Assembly: GCA_023412215.1 (NCBI GenBank)
Contig: JAEYNX010000014.1
Location: 186,001 to 250,000 of the forward strand
Reading direction: 5' to 3'
Length of the DNA: 64,000 bases
Source of the DNA: Bacillota bacterium
Lineage (GTDB): Bacteria > Bacillota > Clostridia > Oscillospirales > Ruminococcaceae
This document shows positions 42,784-52,044 of the stretch, piece by piece. A model generated the notes under the pieces. The model did not search any database. It was given only the letters and a program-made list of their open reading frames with translations, and was not told the DNA's origin. Every line of letters begins with the position of its first letter. Position 1 is the first letter of the stretch. Made by a program: the position numbers and the translations under genes.

Positions 42784-43554
42784 ATGAAAACAGTCATCCT
42801 TTGCGGCGGCAAGGGCACGCGCATGCGTGAGGAAACCGAATTTCGCCCGAAGCCCCTGGTGCAGATCGGCGGGCGGCCTATTCTGTGGCATATCATGAAG
42901 ATCTATTCACACTACGGCTTTAAGGATTTTATCCTCTGTGTGGGGTATAAGGGCGAGATGATCAAGCGCTACTTTATGGAGATGTGCTGGCTCAACAACG
43001 ACTTTACCGTTACCATGGGCGCGCAGTCGGGTGTGGAGTACCATACCCAAAACAACGAAGACTGGAAGGTGACCATCGTCGATACCGGCCTTGAATCCCA
43101 AACCGGCCGACGGGTTCAGCAGATTGCGGATCATATAGACGATAATGAATTTATGCTTACCTACGGCGACGGGCTGAGTGATGTGGATATCCCCGCGCTG
43201 ATTGAGACGCACCACAAGGGCGGGCGCGTCGCCACCCTGACCGGCGTGAGCCCCTGCTCCCCCTTCGGGCTGGTGCAGACACAAAACGGCGTGGTGACGG
43301 GGTTTAAGGAGAAGCCGCAGCTCGAAGACATCATCAACGGCGGGTACATGGTATTAAACCGTCGGGTGTTTGATTATATCCCCGACGATAACTGCGCCTT
43401 TGAGCAGCAGCCGCTGCACAGGCTTGCCCTCGACGGGCAGATCAGCGTCTACCGCCACCGCGGCTTTTGGGCGGCGATAGACACCGGCAAAGACATTGAG
43501 CAGGTGAACAGCCTGTGGAATACGGGGGAAGCACCTTGGAAGCTGTGGGCATAG
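42784..43554 (+). CDS. rfbF: Glucose-1-phosphate cytidylyltransferase
   Basis: 256 residues. Nucleotidyltransferase signature GGKGTRMREETEFRPKPLV (landmarks GGKGTRM at 8-14 and RPKPLVQIG), YGDGLSDVDI metal-binding segment and the C-terminal GFWAAIDTGKD. It makes CDP-glucose from CTP and glucose 1-phosphate, the entry to CDP-deoxysugars. First gene of an eight-gene plus-strand operon; the 3' end overlaps the dehydratase gene. AGGTG precedes the ATG. Confidence 0.95.
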   Translation: MKTVILCGGKGTRMREETEFRPKPLVQIGGRPILWHIMKIYSHYGFKDFILCVGYKGEMIKRYFMEMCWLNNDFTVTMGAQSGVEYHTQNNEDWKVTIVDTGLESQTGRRVQQIADHIDDNEFMLTYGDGLSDVDIPALIETHHKGGRVATLTGVSPCSPFGLVQTQNGVVTGFKEKPQLEDIINGGYMVLNRRVFDYIPDDNCAFEQQPLHRLALDGQISVYRHRGFWAAIDTGKDIEQVNSLWNTGEAPWKLWA

Positions 43555-44660
43555 CGTTAAAACAGTTGTTTGACGGCAGGTTTTACGGCAAGCGGGTGCT
43601 GGTGACCGGCCACACGGGGTTTAAAGGCTCATGGCTTACCCTTTGGCTTATATTGATGAACGCTAATGTAATAGGCTACGCGCTCAAGCCCGCAACCGAA
43701 CAGGATAACTTCGTCGCGTGCCGGTTAAGCGACAGCATCACCGACCTTCGCGGAGACGTGCGCGACAAAGCACACCTAAAGGCGGTGTTCGAGGCGTATA
43801 AGCCCGAGGTGGTGTTCCACCTTGCCGCGCAGCCGATCGTGCGCGCCTCTTACGACCTCCCTGTCGAAACCATGGAGACCAACGTAATGGGCACGGTGAA
43901 TGTGCTGGAAAATATCCGCGCCTGCGACAGCGTGCGCGCGGGGGTGTTTATCACCTCCGACAAATGCTATGAAAACAGGGAGCAGCTCTGGGGATACCGC
44001 GAGTGCGACGCGATGGGCGGCTACGACCCCTACAGCGCCAGCAAGGGCTGCGCCGAGCTGGTGTGCGCAAGCTACGCGCGTTCCTTCTTTTCACGGGATT
44101 ATATTGATAAGCATATATGTACCGCCCGGGCGGGCAATGTCATCGGCGGGGGGGACTGGTCGCCCGACCGGATCATCCCCGACTGCGTGCGCGCCCTGCA
44201 AGGCGGCAGACCCATCGGGGTGCGCAACCCCTTAGCCGTGCGCCCGTGGCAGTTTGTGCTCGAGCCGCTCTACGGCTACCTGACACTGGCGGCGGGGCTG
44301 CTGACAGCGCCGCAAAAACACACCGGCGCGTGGAACTTCGGGCCGGATTATTCCTCTATCGTACCGGTGGGCGAGGTTGCCGCCGAGGTAGTACGCCTTT
44401 GGGGAAGCGGCTCGTGGGAGGACCTTTCGCAGCCGCAAAAGGCCAATAATGCCCCGCACGAGGCGACGCTGCTCAGCTTAGACTGCACCAAGGCAAAGAC
44501 GCTGCTTGGCTGGCGGCCGCGGTTTACGCTCAAAGAGGCGCTAGGCTATACCCTCGACTGGTATAAGGCCTTCCCCCATGGTGATATACGCCGCCTGTGT
44601 GAACAACAGATTGCCGCCTACTGTGCTGCATGCACCCCGCAGACAGCACAGAACAACTAA
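43536..44660 (+). CDS. rfbG: CDP-glucose 4,6-dehydratase
   Basis: 374 residues, extended SDR. NAD-binding motif TGHTGFKGSW (about 24-33), catalytic YSASK around residue 170, and the conserved RAGNVIGGGDW and RPWQFVLEPL segments of CDP-glucose 4,6-dehydratases. Product: CDP-4-keto-6-deoxyglucose. The start is uncertain: GTG 43515, TTG 43536 (GGGGGA upstream) and GTG 43545 are all in frame and overlap rfbF; the choice of TTG 43536 rests on spacing alone. Confidence 0.93.
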   Translation: MEAVGIALKQLFDGRFYGKRVLVTGHTGFKGSWLTLWLILMNANVIGYALKPATEQDNFVACRLSDSITDLRGDVRDKAHLKAVFEAYKPEVVFHLAAQPIVRASYDLPVETMETNVMGTVNVLENIRACDSVRAGVFITSDKCYENREQLWGYRECDAMGGYDPYSASKGCAELVCASYARSFFSRDYIDKHICTARAGNVIGGGDWSPDRIIPDCVRALQGGRPIGVRNPLAVRPWQFVLEPLYGYLTLAAGLLTAPQKHTGAWNFGPDYSSIVPVGEVAAEVVRLWGSGSWEDLSQPQKANNAPHEATLLSLDCTKAKTLLGWRPRFTLKEALGYTLDWYKAFPHGDIRRLCEQQIAAYCAACTPQTAQNN

Positions 44661-44673
44661 CCGGAGGTGCCGC

Positions 44674-46419
44674 ATGAAGGTTTCGGACTATATTGCGCAG
44701 TTTTTGCTGCAAAACGGCTGCACCCATGTTTTTGGGTATCAGGGCGGCGCGGTAACGCATATGATAGACTCCTTCTACCACTGCCCCGGCCTGCGTTTCA
44801 TCGGCTGCTGCCACGAGCAGGGGGCGGCCTTTGCCGCCGAGGGCTGGGCGCGGGTGACCAACCGTCTGGGCGCCGCGGTGGCGACCAGCGGCCCCGGCGC
44901 CACCAACCTGATCACCGGCATCGGCAGCGCGTATTTTGATTCCATCCCCTGCCTCTACCTCACGGGGCAGGTAAACACCTACGAATATAAGGGCGAGCTG
45001 CGCGTGCGGCAGCTCGGCTTTCAGGAAACCGATATCGTGAGCATTGTGAAGCCGATTACCAAGTATGCCAAGCGGGTGGTGGATGCGCGCGACATCCGTT
45101 ACGAGCTTGAAAAGGCGGCGACCATCGCCCTTTCGGGCAGGCGCGGGCCGGTGCTGCTCGATATTCCCATGAACATCCAGCGCGCGGAGGTGGACGTTTT
45201 CTCGTTGCCCAGCTGCCGCCCCACCGGGGTGCGACGCAAGAAGCTGGACCTCACACCCGTTATAGAGCTCTTAAAGACCAGCAAACGCCCCGTGATCCTC
45301 GCGGGGGGCGGGGTGCGCCTCTCGGACGGGGCCGAGGTACTCGCCCGCGTGGCCCGGCGCTTAAATATGCCCGTGCTCTGCTCGCTGATGGGAAGAGATT
45401 CCGTCGATAACACCCTTGATAACTTCTGCGGGATGATAGGCGCCTACGGCAACCGTTACGCGAACCTCGCCGCCGCGAACTGCGACCTGATGCTGGCGCT
45501 CGGCACCAGGCTGGATACCCGCCAGACGGGCACTTTGCCCCGCAGCTTCGCACGCAGTGCGGCCATCCTTCGCGTGGATATCGACCCCAATGAACTTGAC
45601 CATAGAATAACCCTCAACGAGACCGCGATACTGGCGGACACAAAGGATTTTCTGGCGCAGCTTGAAACCGAGCTCGAGGATTTTGACCGCGACTACACCC
45701 CTTGGCTGCAAACGGTGAAAAGCTGGCAGGTAAAATACCCCTCGGATACGCCGAGGGAATTCAGCAACCCGAATTTCGTGGTGAGCGCGCTCGGCAGGCT
45801 GCTTGCACCAAACGACATTGTATGCATCGATGTCGGGCAAAACCAGATGTGGGCCGCACAGTCGCTTTGTACAAAGGCAGGGCAGCGGCTGCTCACCTCG
45901 GGCGGAATGGGCGCCATGGGCTTCGCGCTCCCCTGCGCTGTCGGCGCGGCCTATGCGTCACCGGAAAGCACCGTCTTCGCCCTGACGGGGGACGGCGGGC
46001 TGCAGATGAACAGCCAGGAGCTGCAGCTGATTAAGCGCAACCACCTCCCCGTAAGGATTATCGTTTTAAACAACCGCAGCCTGGGCATGATACGCCATTT
46101 TCAGGAGATGTACTTTGAGGGACGTTACTGTGCGACGGTACAGGATTACAGCCCGCCGGACTTCTGCGCGCTGGCGGGGGCTTACGGGATAGACAGTGCG
46201 CGCGTGACAGATTTGGAGGAGCTTGCAAAAGCAAGCGGGCTTTTTACAAAGCGGGAGCCGCTGCTTATCGAAATCATGCTGCCGCAGTACACCTATGTGC
46301 TCCCCAAGCTGCCGGTCAACCACCCCGTCGAGGAGCAGGATCCGCCGCTTGAGTACGAAGAGTTTTTAAACGAGATGATCATTCCTCCCTATGGGCAGGA
46401 GGAGCCGCCCAAGGGTTAA
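44674..46419 (+). CDS. Thiamine pyrophosphate-dependent enzyme (acetolactate synthase-like)
   Basis: 581 residues with the three-domain layout of acetohydroxyacid synthases: catalytic Glu48 in CCHEQGAAFAAEG, a central FAD/nucleotide-type domain and the TPP/Mg motif GDGG (439-442) followed about 25 residues later by NN. Inside a CDP-deoxysugar operon it is a candidate for two-carbon (acetyl) transfer from pyruvate to a keto-sugar, as YerE does in yersiniose synthesis; a plain acetolactate synthase or another decarboxylase is possible. ATG 44674 follows GGAGGTG; an earlier frame start overlaps rfbG and is not used. Confidence 0.85.
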   Translation: MKVSDYIAQFLLQNGCTHVFGYQGGAVTHMIDSFYHCPGLRFIGCCHEQGAAFAAEGWARVTNRLGAAVATSGPGATNLITGIGSAYFDSIPCLYLTGQVNTYEYKGELRVRQLGFQETDIVSIVKPITKYAKRVVDARDIRYELEKAATIALSGRRGPVLLDIPMNIQRAEVDVFSLPSCRPTGVRRKKLDLTPVIELLKTSKRPVILAGGGVRLSDGAEVLARVARRLNMPVLCSLMGRDSVDNTLDNFCGMIGAYGNRYANLAAANCDLMLALGTRLDTRQTGTLPRSFARSAAILRVDIDPNELDHRITLNETAILADTKDFLAQLETELEDFDRDYTPWLQTVKSWQVKYPSDTPREFSNPNFVVSALGRLLAPNDIVCIDVGQNQMWAAQSLCTKAGQRLLTSGGMGAMGFALPCAVGAAYASPESTVFALTGDGGLQMNSQELQLIKRNHLPVRIIVLNNRSLGMIRHFQEMYFEGRYCATVQDYSPPDFCALAGAYGIDSARVTDLEELAKASGLFTKREPLLIEIMLPQYTYVLPKLPVNHPVEEQDPPLEYEEFLNEMIIPPYGQEEPPKG

Positions 46420-46463
46420 TGTAGGATGACATTTAAAAATAAATTTCCAAACTACGGAAAGGC

Positions 46464-47126
46464 ATGATTATAACTATGCCCGAGAATTATCAGGTTTTTA
46501 TCGAAGACCTTTTTGACCGTTTTAAGCAAAAAGGCGAAGGCGACCCGCTGCTCTGCCTGCCGATTTATAACGATAATGGTGAGATTGTTGGGCAGCTGCG
46601 CCCCATCACCCGGGATTTTCGCCTCTCCTTACCCGATTGCCCGGCGCTGCTCGCCCGCTGGCGCAACGAAAACCCCACGTTATCCGCGCAGAGCTTTACC
46701 GCCACGACCGCAGGCACCGCCAGATGGCTGGAGGAACAGATTATAGGACGCGGCGACCGGTTGCTGTTCTTGATCGTGCTGCTTGATGATTCCCTCGTCG
46801 GGCACATCGGCTTCTCCAGCTTTGAATACGCGCACCGCCTTTGCGAGGTGGATGCGGTGCTGCGCGGGGATCAGAGCGCCCCGCCCGGCATCATGACCTT
46901 CGCGATGCGCGCGCTCATCAACTGGGGGCTGCAGGAGTTAGGATTAAACCATATACAACTGCGTGTATTCTCCGACAATACGCACGCCATCCGTTTTTAT
47001 AAGAGAAACGACTTTTATATAGAGGCCGAGAACCTGCCCGCCGGGGAATACGCCGAAAAGGCCTATACCCTGATGCGGCTGGATATCCCCGCGTGGAGAA
47101 AAAGGCAGATGCGGCAAAGCAAGTGA
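46464..47126 (+). CDS. GNAT family N-acetyltransferase (RimJ/RimL-like)
   Basis: 220 residues. The C-terminal half is a GNAT domain (VGHIGFSSFEYAHRLCEVDAVLRGDQ region, LQLRVFSDNTHAIRFYKRNDF as motif B, given as landmarks LVGHIGF and HAIRFYKRNDF). The N-terminal 60 residues are an unusual extension. In a sugar operon such enzymes often N-acetylate an amino sugar, here perhaps the product of the DegT aminotransferase. Start ATG 46464 has its AAAGG only 1-2 bases upstream; ATG 46476 is an alternative. Confidence 0.78.
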   Translation: MIITMPENYQVFIEDLFDRFKQKGEGDPLLCLPIYNDNGEIVGQLRPITRDFRLSLPDCPALLARWRNENPTLSAQSFTATTAGTARWLEEQIIGRGDRLLFLIVLLDDSLVGHIGFSSFEYAHRLCEVDAVLRGDQSAPPGIMTFAMRALINWGLQELGLNHIQLRVFSDNTHAIRFYKRNDFYIEAENLPAGEYAEKAYTLMRLDIPAWRKRQMRQSK

Positions 47127-47146
47127 AGCCAAAAGGAGGAAGAGCA

Positions 47147-48325
47147 ATGGATGAAAAAGGGCGGGCCGCGCACGGCAGCGGGCGCATCCGCGAGCTCACA
47201 CGGTCTGAAATACGAATTATGTCGGTGGAATGTGAAAAGGTGGGCGGCATTAACCTGTCGCAGGGGGTGTGCGACCTCCCGCTGCCGCCCGTTTTAGCCG
47301 GTGAGGCCAAGGCGGCGATCGACGGCGGGCAAAACCACTACACCCGATTCGACGGCACCGACGCGCTGCGCAAGGCGGTTGCCAAAAAGCTTGCAGGCTA
47401 CAACAAAATAACCGTATGCCCCGAAACCGAGGTCATTGTCACCGCGGGTGCCACCGGCGCCTTTTACAGCGCCTGCCTCGCACTGTTAAACCCCGGCGAC
47501 GAGGTGATTCTTTTTGAGCCGTTTTACGGCTACCACGAATACACGCTGCTGGCGCTGGGCATCGTCCCGCTTTACGCGAGGCTCACCCCTCCCGATTGGT
47601 GCTTAGACCCCGAGGCGGTGGAGCGGCTGATTACACCGCGCACGCGCGGCATAATGGTAAACACCCCCGCAAACCCCTCCGGTAAGGTGTTCAGCCGTAA
47701 GGAGCTGGAATTGCTTGCCGAGCTCTGCAAGCGGCATGATCTGTTGCTTTTCACCGACGAAATCTACGAATACATCGTTTACGACGGGCGCACCCATCTC
47801 AGCCCCGGGGCGATAGACGGCATCCGCGACCGCGCGGTAACGATCTCCGGCTGCTCGAAAACCTTCAGCATCACCGGCTGGCGTATCGGCTACGCCGCCT
47901 GCTGTGAGGAGCTGGCGACATCCATCGGCTGCGCAAGCGACCTCGTGTATGTCTGCGCGCCGTCGCCCTTGCAGGAGGGTGTGAGCAAGGCGATGGAGGA
48001 GCTGCCCGAGCGCTTTTATACCGCGCTGCGCGAAGGGTACGAGCGCAAGCGGAATGTGGTCTGCGCGGCTCTCTCGCAGGCGGGGCTCCCTCCCTATATC
48101 CCGCAGGGGGCGTATTATGTGCTGGCGGATGTGAGCCGCCTGCCGGGTGCAACGGCCAAGGAGAAGGCCATGTATATCTTAAATAAAACAGGCGTGGCCA
48201 CCGTGCCGGGCGATGCCTTTTACCGCCACGGGGGCGGAGAAAATCTCGTCCGCCTCTGCTTTGCCAAGGAGGACGGGGTGCTGGCGGAAGCCTGCGAACG
48301 CCTACAGGCACTGAAACGAGATTAG
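47147..48325 (+). CDS. PLP-dependent aminotransferase class I/II
   Basis: 392 residues, fold type I. Landmarks: GINLSQGVCDLPLP (substrate loop), FTDEIYEYIVYDG (Asp that binds the pyridine nitrogen, here as TDEIYE), SGCSKTFSITGWRIGY containing the Schiff-base Lys (SKTFSITGWR). It resembles aspartate/alanine-type aminotransferases. Its role in the operon is unclear: amino donor recycling or amination of a non-sugar precursor. ATG 47147 follows AGGAGG; the earlier frame start overlaps the GNAT gene. Confidence 0.88.
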   Translation: MDEKGRAAHGSGRIRELTRSEIRIMSVECEKVGGINLSQGVCDLPLPPVLAGEAKAAIDGGQNHYTRFDGTDALRKAVAKKLAGYNKITVCPETEVIVTAGATGAFYSACLALLNPGDEVILFEPFYGYHEYTLLALGIVPLYARLTPPDWCLDPEAVERLITPRTRGIMVNTPANPSGKVFSRKELELLAELCKRHDLLLFTDEIYEYIVYDGRTHLSPGAIDGIRDRAVTISGCSKTFSITGWRIGYAACCEELATSIGCASDLVYVCAPSPLQEGVSKAMEELPERFYTALREGYERKRNVVCAALSQAGLPPYIPQGAYYVLADVSRLPGATAKEKAMYILNKTGVATVPGDAFYRHGGGENLVRLCFAKEDGVLAEACERLQALKRD

Positions 48326-48350
48326 TGAACCAATTGGGAGGATTTATGCT

Positions 48351-49451
48351 GTGAATAAAAGAATCAGCTTCGCGGGGCCATCGATTACCGAAAAAGAGGT
48401 CTCGTACGTACTGGACGCCGCGCAAAACGGCTGGTACGAGCATTACGACAACTATGTGAAACGCCTGGAACATACCGTGGCGGAGTATATCGGCGTAAAA
48501 TACGCCGTGGCAACCCACTGCTGCACCCTTGCGCTGCACCTTGCCGCGGCCGCACTGGGGCTTACCAAGGATGACGAGGTGATCGTCACCGACTTCAGCT
48601 GGGTGGCCACCGCCTACGCCGTGGCCTATACGGGCGCCACCTGTGTGTTTGCAGACATTACGCCCGACACCTGGACGATAGACCCCGACTGTATAAAAAA
48701 GGCGATCACCCCTAAAACTAAAGCGATCATGCTGGTGCACACCTTCGGGCATCCTGCCGACATGGATGAGATTATGGAAATTGCGCACGAGCACAATCTC
48801 ACGGTGATTGAGGACGCCGCCCCCGCCATGGGCGCGGAATACAAGGGCAGGCGCGTGGGGTCGTTCGGCAACATCGCCTGCTTTAGCTTTCAGGGGGCCA
48901 AGATGACGGTGAGCGGCGAGGGCGGCATCCTGCTGACCGATAACGAGGAATACTACCGCCGCGCAAGCCTGCTGGCCTCGATGGGCCGCACCGACAGCAA
49001 GGCCGTATTCTGGAGCGACAGCATCGGCTACCAATACACGATGGGCAATCTTGCCGCCTCGCTCGCTCTTGCGCAGGTAGAGCGAGCGGAGGAGCTGATG
49101 GCGAAGAAACGCGCGCTGTTTGAGCGCTATGAAAGCCGCCTGCGGGAGACGGCGGATATACAGATCATCAAGGAAAAGGACGGCTGCAAAAGCAACTACT
49201 GCTACCCGTCCATCCTGCTGAAAGGCCACACGCAGGCAGAGCGGGACGCGATTTTGGCGGGGCTTAAGGAGCAGAACATCCACGCGCGCCCGGCCTTCCC
49301 GCGCATGAGCGGCTTCCCCGTTTTTGAGCGGCGGTTTGAGAACCCGGTGGCTGCAAGAGTGGAGCGGCAGGGTATCTCGCTGCCCTCGGCGGGCAACATG
49401 ACGGATGAGGATATCGATTTTGTGTGCGATACCCTGTTAAGGCTTTTATGA
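48351..49451 (+). CDS. DegT/DnrJ/EryC1-family sugar aminotransferase
   Basis: 366 residues. Schiff-base Lys184 is in FQGAKMTVSGEGG, with CCTLALHLAAAALG and VIEDAAPAMGAEYKG as the other family signatures. Members transaminate keto-sugar nucleotides, so it would install an amino group at C3 or C4 of the CDP-deoxysugar. GTG 48351 has GGGAGG upstream. Its 3' end overlaps the next gene by 4 bases (ATGA), so the two are translationally coupled. Confidence 0.9.
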   Translation: MNKRISFAGPSITEKEVSYVLDAAQNGWYEHYDNYVKRLEHTVAEYIGVKYAVATHCCTLALHLAAAALGLTKDDEVIVTDFSWVATAYAVAYTGATCVFADITPDTWTIDPDCIKKAITPKTKAIMLVHTFGHPADMDEIMEIAHEHNLTVIEDAAPAMGAEYKGRRVGSFGNIACFSFQGAKMTVSGEGGILLTDNEEYYRRASLLASMGRTDSKAVFWSDSIGYQYTMGNLAASLALAQVERAEELMAKKRALFERYESRLRETADIQIIKEKDGCKSNYCYPSILLKGHTQAERDAILAGLKEQNIHARPAFPRMSGFPVFERRFENPVAARVERQGISLPSAGNMTDEDIDFVCDTLLRLL

Positions 49452-50797
49452 CGGGGGTGGACGGTATGGATGAAGAGCAACGCCTCCGCGAAGAGATTTT
49501 AGATAGGGTGCGGCAGCTTTATCAGCTGCGGGAGGAACAGAAAGACTTTATACCCGGGGTAAGCCGCGTACACTACGCGGGCAGGGTTTTTGACGATAAA
49601 GAGATGCGGGCCGCCGCCGACAGCGTGCTGGATTTCCGCCTCACCCTCGGCAAAAAGGGCCGGGCGTTTGTAGACGCCTTTTGCGGCATGATGGGCATGA
49701 AATACGGTCTTGTGGTGAACTCCGGTTCGTCGGCAAACCTGGTGGCAGTGAGCGCGCTCTGTTCGCCGAACATCGAGCGCCCGCTTCTGCCGGGCGACGA
49801 GGTGATCACCACCGCCCTCACCTTCCCCACCACCCTCAACCCCCTCGTGCAGAATGGGCTGGTGCCCGTTTTTGTGGATGTGGAGGAGGGCACCTATAAC
49901 CTGAACGCGGCGCAGCTGTCGCAGGCGCTTTCACCCAAAACGCGCGCCGTCATGTTCGCGCATACACTGGGCAATCCCGCGCAGATGGATGAAATCGTGC
50001 GCTTTGCCAAGGCGCACGACCTGTATATTATCGAGGATACCTGCGACGCCCTCGATTCACTTTACGACGGCAAGCGCTGCGGCACCTTTGGCGACCTTTC
50101 CACCTACAGCTTTTACGCCGCCCACCACATCACGATGGGCGAAGGCGGCGCGGTGCTCACCAACAATCTGAGCCTCTACCGGCAGGCGCTTTCGATACGC
50201 GACTGGGGGCGCGCCTGCTTCTGCCAGACCGGCGAGGAGAACCCACTGGGCGCCTGCGGGAACCGGTTCGGCCATGTTTACGAGTGCCTGCCCGCCGGGT
50301 ACGACCACAAGTATGTATACAGCAACATCGGCTACAACCTAAAGCCGCTCGACCTGCAGTGCGCCATCGGCCTGGAGCAGCTTAAAAAGCTGCCCGAGTT
50401 TAGTAAAAGGCGCAGGCATAACTTTGGCCGTCTGTACGAGGCGGCCGCAGCGTATGAGGAGTATCTTATTCTGCCGCGCGCGCTGCCAAAAGCCGACCCT
50501 TCCTGGTTCTGCCTGCCGCTTACGGTGCGCGACGAGGCGCCCTTTACCCGCCGCGACCTGGTAAACTACCTTGAAGAGCACAAGATAGAAACCCGTATGC
50601 TGTTTGCCGGCAACATTTTAAAGCATCCCGGCTACAAAAACATCTCGTACCGCGTCTGCTCAGACCTTGTAAACACCGAACGGGTGCTGCGCGGCACCTT
50701 CTTTATCGGCGTATACCCGGGGCTGACCGACGGGATGCTTGATTATATGGCAGAGACGCTGCATGCCTTCATGGCGGCGCAGAAAGGAGGTTCATGA
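49448..50797 (+). CDS. rfbH: CDP-4-keto-6-deoxyglucose 3-dehydrase (RfbH/E1 type)
   Basis: 449 residues. DegT fold, but the Schiff-base Lys is replaced by His in YAAHHITMGEGG, the mark of the PMP-dependent E1 dehydrase. The [2Fe-2S] cysteines follow the known C-X57-C-X1-C-X7-C pattern except that the last gap is 10: C199, C257, C259, C270 in the product from ATG 49448. It removes the C3 hydroxyl of CDP-4-keto-6-deoxyglucose to give the 3,6-dideoxy intermediate, and needs a reductase partner (DdhD/AscD), which is not in the window. ATG 49448 overlaps the previous stop; ATG 49466 is an alternative. Confidence 0.93.
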   Translation: MTGVDGMDEEQRLREEILDRVRQLYQLREEQKDFIPGVSRVHYAGRVFDDKEMRAAADSVLDFRLTLGKKGRAFVDAFCGMMGMKYGLVVNSGSSANLVAVSALCSPNIERPLLPGDEVITTALTFPTTLNPLVQNGLVPVFVDVEEGTYNLNAAQLSQALSPKTRAVMFAHTLGNPAQMDEIVRFAKAHDLYIIEDTCDALDSLYDGKRCGTFGDLSTYSFYAAHHITMGEGGAVLTNNLSLYRQALSIRDWGRACFCQTGEENPLGACGNRFGHVYECLPAGYDHKYVYSNIGYNLKPLDLQCAIGLEQLKKLPEFSKRRRHNFGRLYEAAAAYEEYLILPRALPKADPSWFCLPLTVRDEAPFTRRDLVNYLEEHKIETRMLFAGNILKHPGYKNISYRVCSDLVNTERVLRGTFFIGVYPGLTDGMLDYMAETLHAFMAAQKGGS

Positions 50798-52032
50798 TGC
50801 CGGACGAAAAAACGCCCAAGGCACAAAACGAGGCGCCGCTGGTGAGCGTTGTGCTGCTCGCCTACAACCACCTTGAATACACCAAGCTCTGCGTTGAAAG
50901 CCTGTACCGCTATACCACGGACGTTCCGTTTGAACTGATCACCGTCAACAATGGCTCGAGCGACGGCACCGAGGACTTTTTTAACAGCCTGCCCAATGTG
51001 AAGAAGCTAAGCTTTGCCGAGAATATCGGGGTGGATAAGGCCGTAAACCAGGGCTTTGCGCTTGCGGAGGGCAAGTATACCCTCAACCTGAGCAACGACA
51101 TTGTGGTAACCCCGCGGTGGCTCAAAAACCTTGTCGCCTGCGCCGAATCGGACGCGAGCATCGGCATGGTGGTGCCGGTGTGCGGGTTTTCATCCAACTA
51201 CCAGCAGGTAAACCTCGGCTACAAGAATCTGGATGAGATGCAGGCGATGGCGGAAATCTATAACCAAAGCAACCCCAGGCAGTGGGAAGAACGCATACGC
51301 CTCGTCACCTACACCTGCCTGTTCAGAACGGAACTTCAAAAGGCCATCGGCGGGTTCGACGAGGAGTTTAACCCCGGTGCCTACGACGACGACGCCATCA
51401 GCTTTCGCATCCGCCGGATGGGCTACCGGCTTATCCTCGCCGGTGACACCTATGTACACCATTTCGGGTCGGTGACCTTTAACGCCGAGTACACAAAAAA
51501 CAACATCGCCCTGCGAAACCGGGACTTATTCTATCGTAAATTCGGCATCCATTCATGGCAGGCATCGCTCATCGATTTTTACGTGGTGAACCTAGCCAAT
51601 CGGCCTTTTGAAAACCCGGTGCGGTTGCTGGGCATCGGCGGCTCGTGCGGGGCCACCCTGCTGCAGATTAAAAACCGGCTGCGCAAAAACGGCACCGAGG
51701 TTTTCGCTATTGATTACCTGAGCGAGAACGAGCACGCAATGCCCGAGCTTTACACCCTCTGCGAAAGGTGTGTTTGCGCCGCTCCGAACAGGGTAAAAGG
51801 CCTGTTTGACGGCAAGGAATACGACCTGATCGTGGTAGAAAGCGAGACCGACAAGCTGACGGATATCGAGGCATTTTACGGCGACCTCTGCGCCCTGCTC
51901 AAAGAGAACGGACGGCTGGTGACCACGGCGGCGGCTTCCGTTTTACCCGCTATAAAAGAGGTGCTGGCGGGCAACGGGCTTGCCGAGGCGGGCTCCACCA
52001 ACGGGTACTACTTCGCGTTTGAACGTCAATAA
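50794..52032 (+). CDS. Glycosyltransferase family 2 with C-terminal Rossmann-like domain
   Basis: 412 residues. Residues about 15-250 are a GT-A fold transferase: VSVVLLAYNHLEYTKLCVESL, NNGSSDGTED, LSNDIVV (metal-binding position) and the acceptor-side FDEEFNPGAYDDDAI. From about 285 a second domain starts with RLLGIGGSCGATLLQIKNRL and ends with GRLVTTAAASVLPAIKE, resembling a SAM-dependent methyltransferase-like Rossmann unit with a Gly-rich loop but lacking clear catalytic residues. It probably transfers the CDP-deoxysugar to a glycan. ATG 50794 overlaps the rfbH stop. Confidence 0.85.
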   Translation: MMPDEKTPKAQNEAPLVSVVLLAYNHLEYTKLCVESLYRYTTDVPFELITVNNGSSDGTEDFFNSLPNVKKLSFAENIGVDKAVNQGFALAEGKYTLNLSNDIVVTPRWLKNLVACAESDASIGMVVPVCGFSSNYQQVNLGYKNLDEMQAMAEIYNQSNPRQWEERIRLVTYTCLFRTELQKAIGGFDEEFNPGAYDDDAISFRIRRMGYRLILAGDTYVHHFGSVTFNAEYTKNNIALRNRDLFYRKFGIHSWQASLIDFYVVNLANRPFENPVRLLGIGGSCGATLLQIKNRLRKNGTEVFAIDYLSENEHAMPELYTLCERCVCAAPNRVKGLFDGKEYDLIVVESETDKLTDIEAFYGDLCALLKENGRLVTTAAASVLPAIKEVLAGNGLAEAGSTNGYYFAFERQ

Positions 52033-52044
52033 CAAGATATAGAC

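Noticed and set aside
47871..49283. 470-aa minus-strand ORF
   Set aside because: Long only because of high GC; antisense to two aminotransferase genes with intact motifs.
49448..50797. RfbH lacking a [2Fe-2S] ligand
   Set aside because: At first the CxC...C segment seemed one Cys short, but the fourth ligand lies 57 residues upstream as in the characterised enzyme.
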